A DNA stretch of 12,837 bases from Oscillospiraceae bacterium (GTDB lineage: Bacteria; Bacillota; Clostridia; Oscillospirales; Ruminococcaceae), in NCBI GenBank assembly GCA_017483405.1, contig JAFUWP010000100.1, forward strand, positions 1 to 12,837, written 5' to 3'. Numbering within the stretch: the first letter of the stretch is position 1; every line of letters begins with the position of its first letter. The notes beneath the pieces were generated by a model. The model was not told the origin of the DNA. It searched no databases and saw only the letters and a program-made list of their open reading frames with translations. This document shows, in pieces, positions 1-7,170 of the stretch. The position numbers were made by a program, and so were the translations under genes.

Positions 1-635
1 AGACCGCCGTTGACAACCTGATAAATCTGGTTAGTCGAACTGCTGATGCCGGAAGTTTTCCATCTGGAGCATCCGCCTGTATAGACGATAATTTTGACAT
101 TATCGCCATATTTTGCGTTTGCAATTTCCTGTAAGTCGGAAGATGACATACCGTATTTGGATTCGAGGTCAGTACCGCACATATAGAGCATAACGGTAAC
201 GGTATCTGCATTGTTTCCGAGGATATTCGTATATTTAGCTCTTGAGCCGGCCGCAACGGAAGTATCAGCCGAACTGCCGGAGCTTGCGAAATAATTACTT
301 CCGGAAGAACCGCCGGTGAATCCTGCCGGAGTCTGTCCGGTCAGACTGCTGATGATACTGTTTCCGCCGGAACTGCTTGTCTGATTGGAAGTGGCTGTAT
401 TATCGGTTACGGTATCTGAACCGAATCCGCCTCCGAACAGCAGAGAAATGATAATCGCCAGCAAGGCGACACCGCCGCCGCCGGCAGCGGCTTTTGTTCC
501 GATGCCGGAACTTTTCCCCTGACCGCCTGCACCGACCTGACCTGTGCCGAGGCCTTCGCCGCGCCTGTGAACGCCGTTTCCGCCGGATGTGACGTTTTTT
601 TCTCTGGAGCGCGGTCTGTTTTGATTGTTATCCAT
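1..635 (-). CDS. Clostripain-like cysteine peptidase (family C11), 5' part only
   Basis: The gene reads leftward from an ATG at 635-633 and leaves the window at base 1, so only the first 211 residues are visible. Residues about 1-54 are a hydrophilic, Gly/Arg-rich cytoplasmic stretch containing GVHRRGEGLGTGQVG. Residues 55-67 form one hydrophobic segment (VALLAIIISLLFG), followed by a Ser/Gly/Thr-rich linker to about residue 135. From about residue 145 the sequence VTVMLYMCGTDLESKYG and then KIIVYTGG matches the start of the clostripain/C11 catalytic fold (known family: 'YxxGSDLES' strand-loop). The catalytic His and Cys should lie further on, outside the window, so activity cannot be judged. 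The start is supported by GGAGG (bases 645-649 on the complement) 9 nt upstream and a consensus promoter. Predicted to be a membrane-anchored peptidase facing outside. An incomplete or inactive C11 homologue remains possible. Confidence 0.85.
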   Translation of the reverse strand, partial: MDNNQNRPRSREKNVTSGGNGVHRRGEGLGTGQVGAGGQGKSSGIGTKAAAGGGGVALLAIIISLLFGGGFGSDTVTDNTATSNQTSSSGGNSIISSLTGQTPAGFTGGSSGSNYFASSGSSADTSVAAGSRAKYTNILGNNADTVTVMLYMCGTDLESKYGMSSSDLQEIANAKYGDNVKIIVYTGGCSRWKTSGISSSTNQIYQVVNGG

Positions 636-674
636 ATCAGGAATCCTCCGTCCTTATGATAATTTCTAATTTTT

Positions 675-703
675 AGTATACATGATTTTCGCCGGCTTGT
701 CAA
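675..703 (-). promoter_or_regulatory. Sigma-A promoter for the clostripain-like gene
   Basis: On the complement, TTGACA (703-698) is followed after exactly 17 nt by TATACT (680-675). Transcription would start near 668, giving a leader of about 33 nt before the ATG at 635 that carries a GGAGG ribosome site. Confidence 0.8.
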
Positions 704-762
704 GGTTTGTATCAGAAAACGGGTATCTTTTTAGCCTTTTGCATAGAAATCCCCCCAGACAA

Positions 763-791
763 TTGACAAATGAAATGCGATATGTTATAAT
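763..791 (+). promoter_or_regulatory. Sigma-A promoter for the DUF2079 gene, with extended -10
   Basis: TTGACA (763-768), a 17-nt spacer and TATAAT (786-791) form a perfect consensus. A TG at 783-784 adds an extended -10. The start site would be near 798, leaving a leader of about 50 nt with AGAAGGAG (834-841) before the ATG at 850. It is divergent from the promoter at 675-703. Confidence 0.87.
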
Positions 792-849
792 GAATTCTGG
801 TATTTTCAAGTTTTTGTGATATTTACAAGATGCAGAAGGAGACTGAAAC

Positions 850-2787
850 ATGAAACAAATTCTTTCAGAACAGAACAGAGAGAGAATTGCATTTATAAAA
901 GCATTTCTGTTGAAATGCGGAATACCTGAAATGTTCATGTGCCGTTTTGTCGGTATATATTTTCTGGTATCGGGGATAGTACTGCAAATGCGGAAAAGTG
1001 CTGGAATCAGTGCGGTCAATGCGTGGAAGGATTACGTCAGGGAACTGCCCGTCCGGAACAGCATTTTATGGATAATTTTCGGAATTCTGGTGCTGACGAT
1101 AGTGTATGCGGTTGTGCCGAAGAAATTCCAAGTAGCTGACCAGATAGTTCTGATTGCAGGGACGATGTTTTTCTCGATTTCCGTGCTGTGGAGGCTGGAG
1201 AATTATTATTTAGCCATCGGGCTGTGCGGAATTGTGATTGTGTTTGTGACACATACGATGGGGAAGATTTCGGCGGAACAGTTCGATAAATTACCGGATA
1301 AGGCATCGGCGGTGATAGTGGCGGTTGTTGCGCTGGCGGTGCTGTGGTTTGTAGCAGTGACATCGGTGATGCACCACAAAATATTCGGAACATCCTGTTT
1401 TGACTTCGGAATTTTCGTGCAGATGTTCTATTCGCTCCGGACGGAACTGAATGCTATCACGACCTGTGAACGTGATATGTTTCTGTCGCATTTCAATGTA
1501 CATGCATCATTTATCTATTATCTGCTGATGCCGATATATGCGCTTTCTGGTGATGATGAATGCTCCCTTCTGGTATCGCAGGCGGTGCTTGCGATGGGCG
1601 GAGTGATACCGTTATATCTGATTGTCAAGCATCATGATTACAAAGGTTTTGCGAGAGTGGCAGTCTGCATGGTGTATATTTTCTACAGTGGTCTGCTTGT
1701 GCCGTGTTATTATGATTATCATGAGAATTCATTTCTGCCGACCCTTCTGATGTGGCTGTTATATGCCATCGACCAGAAGAAAATGATTCTGATGTATGTC
1801 ATGATGGTGCTCACCTGCATCGTGAAGGAAGATGCACCTTTATATGTTATCTGCATCGGGATGTATTTTCTGTTTGAGGAACAAAGCAGAAAGAGATTCC
1901 ACGGCCTGATTATGATGATAGTTTCAGGAATTTATTTTATCGCCATCAATCACTGGCTTGGTGAATATGGTGACGGCCAAATGATGGCATCGTCACGTTT
2001 CGGCAATCTGACGCTGGAAGAAGGCGACAGCTTATTCAGCATCGTGGGGAACGTCCTGAAAGACCCTGCTTATTTTTTCAGTATGTTTGTGAAGGAACAG
2101 ACACTTATCTTTGTGATACAGGTGATGATGCCTTTGTTATTCCTGCCGTTCATGACAAACAAACTGCGCCGTTTCATGCTGATAATTCCGTTTGTGATTA
2201 TGAATCTTGTAGTCGGTGTGGGATATGGTTATGCCGCAAGCATCGGGTATCAGTATATTTTTGGCCCTTCCTGTCTGCTGATTTATATGGCCATCCTGAA
2301 CGCGGCCGATATGGAAAAGCCGAAACGGAATACTTTCATGACAGTTTCGGCATGTGTCTGCATTGTGACAGCGGTCTGCCTGATTTCGGGAAGAATCGGC
2401 TATCTGATAAATTATAACGACAGAAAAGAATATTTCCAGAATCTGGAAGCATGTCTGGATACCGTGCCGAAAGATGGCAGAGTCAATGCGAATGCATGGT
2501 TTCTGCCGCATCTGGCAGACCGGCGGGAAATTTATATCTTTGACCGGAACGATTTCGAGACGAATCCGGAACTTGCGATAGAAGGCGAAGATAATTTTCT
2601 GGATACCGTCACGGGGCTGAAAGATGTTCAGCGTTATGATTTCTATGTGATGAGCCGCGGCGATGAAAATACTGGTGCGGCGATTCCGTATCTGGAAGAA
2701 CTGGGCTTTACGCCTTATGCGGAAACTGAAAATTATATCATCATCTATGTGAGTCCGGAATATCTGGCAAAACATCAAAATCAGTAA
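850..2787 (+). CDS. DUF2079 polytopic membrane protein
   Basis: The 645-residue protein is strongly hydrophobic with roughly a dozen membrane segments up to about residue 525, then a soluble C-terminal region (about 530-645). It carries the landmarks of the DUF2079 family: FDFGIFVQ (184-191), HFNVH (214-218), YDYHEN (288-293) and KED (326-328), at the family's usual spacing. DUF2079 proteins resemble GT-C type membrane glycosyltransferases, but their substrate and activity are not established, so no enzyme name is given. Length fits the family. The ATG at 850 follows AGAAGGAG by 8 nt and lies about 50 nt after a consensus promoter. The next gene starts 20 nt after the stop and is probably co-transcribed. 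The long open frame antisense to 2137-2778 is taken as a shadow. Confidence 0.85.
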   Translation: MKQILSEQNRERIAFIKAFLLKCGIPEMFMCRFVGIYFLVSGIVLQMRKSAGISAVNAWKDYVRELPVRNSILWIIFGILVLTIVYAVVPKKFQVADQIVLIAGTMFFSISVLWRLENYYLAIGLCGIVIVFVTHTMGKISAEQFDKLPDKASAVIVAVVALAVLWFVAVTSVMHHKIFGTSCFDFGIFVQMFYSLRTELNAITTCERDMFLSHFNVHASFIYYLLMPIYALSGDDECSLLVSQAVLAMGGVIPLYLIVKHHDYKGFARVAVCMVYIFYSGLLVPCYYDYHENSFLPTLLMWLLYAIDQKKMILMYVMMVLTCIVKEDAPLYVICIGMYFLFEEQSRKRFHGLIMMIVSGIYFIAINHWLGEYGDGQMMASSRFGNLTLEEGDSLFSIVGNVLKDPAYFFSMFVKEQTLIFVIQVMMPLLFLPFMTNKLRRFMLIIPFVIMNLVVGVGYGYAASIGYQYIFGPSCLLIYMAILNAADMEKPKRNTFMTVSACVCIVTAVCLISGRIGYLINYNDRKEYFQNLEACLDTVPKDGRVNANAWFLPHLADRREIYIFDRNDFETNPELAIEGEDNFLDTVTGLKDVQRYDFYVMSRGDENTGAAIPYLEELGFTPYAETENYIIIYVSPEYLAKHQNQ

Positions 2788-2807
2788 TCAGAAAGGAAAT
2801 CGGAACT

Positions 2808-3485
2808 ATGAGAGATTTTTTATTAGCAAGTGCCCCTGTCATGATTTGGGTGCTGACAATTGCAGAAGTGATAATTGCGGTATTGTTATTCAAAATCTAT
2901 CAGGAAAAGAAACGTCTGATGCCGCTTTTTATGGGATTAGTCTGCATCGGTCTGGTGTATGATGCGTTTGTAATTGCCATCGGCGCATGGATTCCGGAAA
3001 GTCTTATTGTTGCTCTGAGCCGTCTGAGATTTATCAGCCACGGCGTACTTGTGCCGCTGAATCTGGTAACAGTCGGTTATGCTATGAAATGGGACGGTAT
3101 CAAACTGAAAGTGATGTATGTCATTGCCGGAATCATCAGTCTGCTGGGGCTTGCTTCCGGTATTGCAAGAAAGCTGGAAATTGCGGAAATCGCCGGAATT
3201 ATCCGCTGTAAGTCTTCTGACCTTTCTCCGTCATGGGCAGAGGGCATCAACAGCCTGATTTCTTACGGAACGGTATTCCCTTTGATTATTTTCGGCATTA
3301 TCGTATGGATAAAGCAGAAAACACCGTTTATTTTCCTGTCCGGTCTGCTGATGTTCGTCTTTGCGGCATTAGGCCCTGCAACAAGAAATTTCGACCTGAT
3401 TTTCTATATCAGCATGTTCGGTGAACTGTTTATGGTGCTGTTTTTCTGGCTTTATGCAAGAAAGTATACAGAATCCAAAACTTAA
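2808..3485 (+). CDS. Uncharacterised membrane protein, about seven segments
   Basis: I do not recognise this 225-residue protein. It has about seven hydrophobic segments (near residues 8-28, 36-57, 68-92, 102-120, 150-168, 173-191 and 196-217), short polar loops, and ends ARKYTESKT. A loop at 128-146 (IAGIIRCKSSDLSPSWAEG) is the longest polar part. No transport or catalytic motif stands out. AGAAAGGAAA precedes the ATG by a normal distance, and the 20-nt gap from the DUF2079 gene suggests one operon, so a supporting role for that protein is possible but unproven. Either a small integral membrane protein or a seven-helix sensor-like module would fit the pattern. Confidence 0.8.
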   Translation: MRDFLLASAPVMIWVLTIAEVIIAVLLFKIYQEKKRLMPLFMGLVCIGLVYDAFVIAIGAWIPESLIVALSRLRFISHGVLVPLNLVTVGYAMKWDGIKLKVMYVIAGIISLLGLASGIARKLEIAEIAGIIRCKSSDLSPSWAEGINSLISYGTVFPLIIFGIIVWIKQKTPFIFLSGLLMFVFAALGPATRNFDLIFYISMFGELFMVLFFWLYARKYTESKT

Positions 3486-3530
3486 ATCAGAAAAGTTTTT
3501 CCGGATAAGACTTTACAAATCTGATTTTTT
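3484..3530 (+). terminator. Possible weak terminator after the DUF2079 operon
   Basis: AAATCAGA (3484-3491) pairs with TCTGATTT (3520-3527). An inner AAAGT/ACTTT pair (3492-3496 with 3510-3514) sits inside it, and a short T-run follows. The stem is AT-rich and bulged, and its right arm lies in the spacer of the thrH promoter, so the call is tentative. Confidence 0.4.
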
Positions 3531-3540
3531 GTTGTATAAT
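3512..3540 (+). promoter_or_regulatory. Sigma-A promoter for thrH
   Basis: TTTACA (3512-3517, one mismatch to consensus), 17 nt, then TATAAT (3535-3540). The start site near 3547 gives a leader of about 52 nt with AGGAGGA (3584-3590) before the start codon. Confidence 0.75.
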
Positions 3541-3598
3541 AAATAAGGGCATTCCCCTCGGAAATATTTATTAATTTAAAATCAGGAGGATTTCTATT

Positions 3599-4201
3599 AT
3601 GATGACAATTACTTGTCTTGACCTTGAAGGTGTATTAGTACCTGAAATCTGGATTGCATTCGCAGAAGCAAGCGGCATTCCGGAACTCAAGAAAACAACC
3701 CGTGATGAACCCGATTATAACAAGCTGATGAATTACAGACTTGCTATTCTGAAAGAACATGGCCTCGGCCTGAAAGAAATTCAGGAAACCATCGCAAAGA
3801 TTGAACCGATGGAAGGTGCTAAGGAATTTCTGGATGAACTGCGTTCTCTCTGTCAGGTGATTATCATCAGTGATACATTTACACAGTTTGCCGCTCCGCT
3901 GATGAAGAAACTCGGCTATCCGACAATCTTCTGCAATACGCTGGAAGTTGCTGAAAACGGCGAAATCACTGGTTTCAAGATGCGCTGTGAAAAGTCTAAG
4001 TATACAACTGTAAAAGCACTTCAGTCCATCGGATTCGAGACAATCGCGAGCGGTGACAGCTATAACGACCTCGGCATGATTCAGGCAAGCAAGGCCGGTT
4101 TCCTGTTCAAGAGCACCGAACAGATTAAGAAAGACCATCCGGAACTTCCGGCTTTTGAGACTTATGACGAATTATTGAACGCTATCAAGGCGGCTCTGTA
4201 A
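3599..4201 (+). CDS. thrH: ThrH: phosphoserine phosphatase / homoserine phosphotransferase (HAD family)
   Basis: The 200-residue protein matches ThrH along its length: CLDLEGVLVPEIW (6-18), TTRDEPDYNKLMNYRL (33-48), IISDTFTQFAAPLMKKLGYP (89-108) and SGDSYNDLGM (151-160). These supply HAD motif I (D8 nucleophile, with Glu10 in place of the usual second Asp, as in known ThrH), motif II (S91) and motif III (D153, D157). Characterised ThrH from Pseudomonas dephosphorylates phosphoserine and can pass the phosphate to homoserine, linking serine and threonine synthesis in the cytoplasm. It has its own promoter and a strong terminator, so it appears monocistronic. Two in-frame ATGs (3599, 3602) follow AGGAGGA; the first has the better spacing (about 9 nt). 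The homoserine activity is carried over from the family, not seen here. Confidence 0.9.
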   Translation: MMTITCLDLEGVLVPEIWIAFAEASGIPELKKTTRDEPDYNKLMNYRLAILKEHGLGLKEIQETIAKIEPMEGAKEFLDELRSLCQVIIISDTFTQFAAPLMKKLGYPTIFCNTLEVAENGEITGFKMRCEKSKYTTVKALQSIGFETIASGDSYNDLGMIQASKAGFLFKSTEQIKKDHPELPAFETYDELLNAIKAAL

Positions 4202-4218
4202 TCGAATCAGAATGAAAT

Positions 4219-4255
4219 ACGGCACTGTATGTTTGTGCAGTGCCGTTTTTATTTT
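4219..4255 (+). terminator. Rho-independent terminator after thrH
   Basis: ACGGCACTG (4219-4227) pairs perfectly with CAGTGCCGT (4238-4246) over 9 bp with a 10-nt loop, followed by TTTTATTTT. It lies 18 nt after the thrH stop and only about 20 nt before the start of the next gene, so it may also act as an attenuator for the downstream run. Confidence 0.88.
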
Positions 4256-4260
4256 CGGAT

Positions 4261-4270
4261 GAGGAGGGGA
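4261..4270 (+). promoter_or_regulatory. Ribosome binding site that decides the MmcQ start
   Basis: GAGGAGGGGA lies 6-9 nt before ATG 4277. The open frame extends back to an ATG at 4229, but that codon is in the loop of the terminator hairpin and has no ribosome site, so 4277 is chosen. Confidence 0.75.
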
Positions 4271-4276
4271 ATTTTC

Positions 4277-4645
4277 ATGATGCAGAAATTATTTGCTTAT
4301 GCAAGAGATACATATCAGTCAGAACCGGAATATCTCTGGGCGAAAACGCCGGAGGCCGCCGTGCTCCGGAACGGTAAAAATCAGAAATGGTATGCGGTAT
4401 TTCTGAACGTCAGCCGAGAAAAGCTCGGTCTGAAAGAAAAAGAATCCGTCTGGATTGTCAATCTGAAATGTGACCCGTTGTTTATGGGGTCACTTCTGGA
4501 GATGGATGGATATTATCCGGCATATCACATGAATAAGAATCATTGGATTAGCATTCTGCTGGATGGCACTGTCGAAGAAGAACAACTCCGTAATCTTCTG
4601 GATTTAAGTTATCAGCTCACCGAGAACAGGAGGAAAAAATCATGA
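4277..4645 (+). CDS. MmcQ/YjbR family protein
   Basis: From ATG 4277 the product is 122 residues, the usual size of MmcQ/YjbR (DUF419) proteins. Family signatures are KWYAVFLNVSREKLGL (37-52), VWIVNLKCDP (58-67), then YYPAYHMNKNHWISILLDGT (79-98) and LLDLSYQLT (107-115). These small cytoplasmic proteins adopt a 'double-wing' fold related to DNA-binding CyaY-like domains; their role is poorly known and DNA binding is only a family suggestion. The stop overlaps the start of the macrodomain gene by 4 bp (ATGA at 4642), so the two are probably translationally coupled. No promoter is visible between the thrH terminator and this gene, so expression may depend on read-through or a promoter inside thrH. 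Confidence 0.85.
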   Translation: MMQKLFAYARDTYQSEPEYLWAKTPEAAVLRNGKNQKWYAVFLNVSREKLGLKEKESVWIVNLKCDPLFMGSLLEMDGYYPAYHMNKNHWISILLDGTVEEEQLRNLLDLSYQLTENRRKKS

Positions 4646-5439
4646 ACAAGCTCGAACAGGTAAAGGAATTAAATCATTTACTTCTGGCCGAAATGCCGGA
4701 ATACCGTTTACAGGCAAACAGAATTGATACAGGCGACTATAAAGAACAGAGAATGTTGCTGAGAAGTCTGATGAATTTAAGAAATCCGATGCCGGTTTCC
4801 CAGTATTTTCTGGATTTACAGGATGAATTTCTGCAATCCGAAGCCGAAGAAAAGGGGATTGTTCATGTCAGTGAACTTCCGGTGAGTGCGCAGGATAACC
4901 GGCTTTGTATCTGGCAGGGAGATATTACACAGCTGGATGCGGATGCTGTCGTGAATGCGGCGAATGCGGCTCTGTTAGGATGCTTTATCCCATGTCACCG
5001 GTGCATTGATAATGCAATTCATTCGGCGGCAGGGGTACAGCTTCGGGATGTCTGCTTTCAGATGATGCAGAAACAAGGCCATGAAGAAGCAACAGGTTCA
5101 GCGAAAATCACAAAGGGGTATAATCTTCCGGCGAAATATGTCATTCATACGGTAGGGCCTGTTATTTATGATGAAGTGACTGCCGAAGATAAAATCATGC
5201 TGGCATCATGCTATGCCTCCTGCTTGCAGGTAGCCGCTGAAAAGAATCTCGAAAGTATTGCATTCTGCTGTATTTCGACCGGAGAATTCCACTTTCCGAA
5301 TGAATTAGCCGCTGAAATCGCTGTCGATACGGTACAGACATATCTGAATCAGAATCCCGATACCAGTCTGAAAAAAGTGATTTTCAATGTTTTTAAGGAT
5401 TTAGACAGGGAAATCTATGAAAATCTTCTGGAAGGATGA
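4642..5439 (+). CDS. Zinc-type macrodomain protein-ADP-ribose hydrolase
   Basis: The 265-residue protein has an N-terminal helical extension (about 1-85) followed by a macrodomain (about 88-265). Macrodomain motifs are WQGDITQLDADAVVNAANA (91-109), IHTVGP (168-173) and FCCISTGEFHFPN (208-220). The insert GCFIPCHRCIDNAIHSAAG (113-131), rich in Cys and His (C114, C118, H119, C121), is the mark of the zinc-containing macrodomains known from staphylococcal and streptococcal sirtuin (SirTM) operons, which remove ADP-ribose from protein side chains. No sirtuin, lipoate ligase or GcvH-like gene is seen beside it, so the usual partner is absent here. It starts within the MmcQ stop (ATGA) with AGGAGG upstream, and the next gene begins 6 nt after its stop. 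The Zn assignment is by family resemblance. Confidence 0.9.
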   Translation: MNKLEQVKELNHLLLAEMPEYRLQANRIDTGDYKEQRMLLRSLMNLRNPMPVSQYFLDLQDEFLQSEAEEKGIVHVSELPVSAQDNRLCIWQGDITQLDADAVVNAANAALLGCFIPCHRCIDNAIHSAAGVQLRDVCFQMMQKQGHEEATGSAKITKGYNLPAKYVIHTVGPVIYDEVTAEDKIMLASCYASCLQVAAEKNLESIAFCCISTGEFHFPNELAAEIAVDTVQTYLNQNPDTSLKKVIFNVFKDLDREIYENLLEG

Positions 5440-5445
5440 GGACGG

Positions 5446-5973
5446 ATGCTGTTTATACAGGAATTTACTGTCAAATATGATAAATCCCAGCGTTCCGGCG
5501 AGGAGATGCGGAAAATCAATGCTATTCGATTTAAGGAAATTTCTGATGTCAGGCCGGATTTTTCTGCCGGAGAAATCTGTTTTTGCAAAGGAATCTGCAT
5601 GAGAAAGCCTGTCAAGCCTGCAAAGGCCGTCCCTTATGAAGAACATCTCCGAGTTTCAGAAAGAGTATTTCTCCATAAACAGGATGAAAATTATCAGATT
5701 GTTTATGCGCATCGGCCTGCACAGCAGTTTTTCAAGCCAGTTTTCACGCTCGGAAAGAATCAGTACGGCAGAATTATCTATAACTGGAGAACATCCACTT
5801 TCGACAGCGAATGGGAATACTTCCGAATGATTATCAATTTTCTTGATACAGAAGAATCCGCCTATCGTCCGAAACTGTTTTTCCGGAAAGAACCGGATTT
5901 CTTGTTTGAAGATTTAGAATGGCTTCGCTACTGCGGAGAATATCACAAAAGGAGAATCACTAATGCACGGTAA
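5446..5973 (+). CDS. Uncharacterised 175-residue protein coupled to the macrodomain gene
   Basis: I do not recognise this protein. It is hydrophilic with no membrane segment or signal peptide. A Cys-containing stretch GEICFCKGICMRKPVKPAK (42-60) is followed by an aromatic and charged C-terminal half: FKPVFTLGKNQYGRIIYNWR (about 95-114), TSTFDSEWEYFRMIINFLDT, and FEDLEWLRYCGEY near the end. The start ATG at 5446 has GAAGGA (5431-5436) at 9 nt. A later in-frame ATG at 5506 abuts its GGAG too closely to be preferred. It starts 6 nt after the macrodomain stop and overlaps the thymidylate kinase start by 11 bp, so it is firmly within the run. A partner or target role for the macrodomain enzyme is possible but only by position. 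Confidence 0.75.
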   Translation: MLFIQEFTVKYDKSQRSGEEMRKINAIRFKEISDVRPDFSAGEICFCKGICMRKPVKPAKAVPYEEHLRVSERVFLHKQDENYQIVYAHRPAQQFFKPVFTLGKNQYGRIIYNWRTSTFDSEWEYFRMIINFLDTEESAYRPKLFFRKEPDFLFEDLEWLRYCGEYHKRRITNAR

Positions 5974-6628
5974 AATCATCATTATTGAAGGGCTTGACGG
6001 ATGCGGAAAAACAACACAGGTCAACCTTCTGAAAGAACGCTTTACAGGTGAAAATTACAGATTTCTGACATTTCCGGATTATCAGTCACTTGCCGGAGAA
6101 ATCATTCTGGAATATCTCAGCAGTAAGATTCCGGAGAACGATGCTGAAAAAAGTGCCTATTCCGCAAGCAGTTTCTATGCGATTGACAGATATATCAGCT
6201 ATCGGAAGGACTGGCGGCTTGATTATGAACAGGGGAAGACTATCATATCTGCGAGATATACGACATCCAATGCGATTTATCAGATGACGAAGCTCCCTCG
6301 TGAAAAGTGGGAAGATTACAGAAACTGGCTCTATGATTATGAATATGAAAAGTTAGGGATTCCGAAGCCGGATGAAGTGATTTTCTTGGATGTGCCTGTA
6401 GAAGTTTCTCAAAAGCTGTTATCCGAACGCTATCAGGGCGAAGAATCCAAAAAAGATGCTCACGAATCCGACCCCGAATATCTGAAACACTGTCATGATG
6501 CGGCACTTTATGCCGGAACAGTCGGCAAGCCGTGGAGATTTCTGAACTGCTGTGAAAACAATCAGATGAAATCCGTTGAAGCGATTCAGAAAGAACTGAT
6601 TTCTCAGATTGAGGAGATACTGCAATGA
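5963..6628 (+). CDS. tmk: Thymidylate kinase (dTMP kinase)
   Basis: This 221-residue enzyme is predicted to phosphorylate dTMP to dTDP in the cytoplasm for DNA precursor supply. It has a P-loop GLDGCGKTT (10-18), the substrate-side FPDY (37-40), FYAIDRY (71-77, the usual F..DR element), PDEVIFLDVP (136-145) and a LID-type region SERYQGEESKKD (154-165). The long insert WEDYRNWLYDYEYEKLGIPK (116-135) is typical of the clostridial branch. One oddity: where most thymidylate kinases have a second DR(Y/H) motif (ISDRY), this one reads ISARY (95-99), replacing the Asp with Ala. AAAGGAGA (5947-5954) sets the start; the gene overlaps the upstream one by 11 bp and the downstream one by 4 bp. A nucleoside monophosphate kinase with altered specificity is an alternative. 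Confidence 0.87.
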   Translation: MHGKIIIIEGLDGCGKTTQVNLLKERFTGENYRFLTFPDYQSLAGEIILEYLSSKIPENDAEKSAYSASSFYAIDRYISYRKDWRLDYEQGKTIISARYTTSNAIYQMTKLPREKWEDYRNWLYDYEYEKLGIPKPDEVIFLDVPVEVSQKLLSERYQGEESKKDAHESDPEYLKHCHDAALYAGTVGKPWRFLNCCENNQMKSVEAIQKELISQIEEILQ

Positions 6629-7170
6629 AAATATTTGGGTTATGTGCTTTGATTTTTATTATCCTGATAAGCATTTTTGATGTTTGCAGTATGATTAGTT
6701 TTATAGGACTGCTGAAACGGACAGAAGAAAAATATCCGGTTTTATATAAGAATAAGGATTCCACATGGCTGGTGCTGTCAGCCTGCTGGATTGTGATTTG
6801 CATTGCGAATTATTTTACGCAGACAAAGCCGGAAAATAAACAAGGATATTTCTATCTGATATTCGTCTGGGCGATTGCTTTTCTGATTAATTTGATTCAT
6901 TTTTTCGCCGCACGTTATGTTTATATTACAAAAAATGGCATTATTTTATATCAGATAAAAAATAATCTGATTTTGAAAGACAGTTTTCTTTCAGCGGATG
7001 AATTCAGTTATCAGATGAAAAAATCAGAATTGTCTGTTTTTAGCCGGAAAGATAGAAAATATCAGTTTGAAATTTTTACAAATCAGGATGAAATTAAAGA
7101 AATTGCAGAGAAATGCTATATCAGAAAAAATAAGCCTGATGCAGAAGAATCACCTGAAACAAATCCATAA
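6625..7170 (+). CDS. Uncharacterised three-segment membrane protein with C-terminal soluble domain
   Basis: The product of 181 residues starts inside the tmk stop (ATGA at 6625-6628), indicating translational coupling. Three hydrophobic segments are visible (about 4-29, 47-64, 74-95), followed by a roughly 80-residue soluble part. Its alternating strands (YVYITKNGIILYQIKNNLIL, FEIFTNQDEIKEIAEKC) have the look of bacterial PH-like domains, though I could not assign a family with confidence. It ends with an acidic tail (DAEESPETNP). The last 21 bp overlap the end of the opposing DUF1624 gene. It is the last gene of the 4277-7170 run. No functional claim can be made beyond membrane location. Confidence 0.75.
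   Translation: MKIFGLCALIFIILISIFDVCSMISFIGLLKRTEEKYPVLYKNKDSTWLVLSACWIVICIANYFTQTKPENKQGYFYLIFVWAIAFLINLIHFFAARYVYITKNGIILYQIKNNLILKDSFLSADEFSYQMKKSELSVFSRKDRKYQFEIFTNQDEIKEIAEKCYIRKNKPDAEESPETNP

Noticed and set aside
2137..2778. 213-codon open frame antisense to the DUF2079 gene
   Set aside because: No ribosome site or recognisable protein; it mirrors the codon bias of a well-supported gene.
3635..4138. 167-codon open frame antisense to thrH
   Set aside because: ThrH is matched along its whole length; the opposite frame has no family features.
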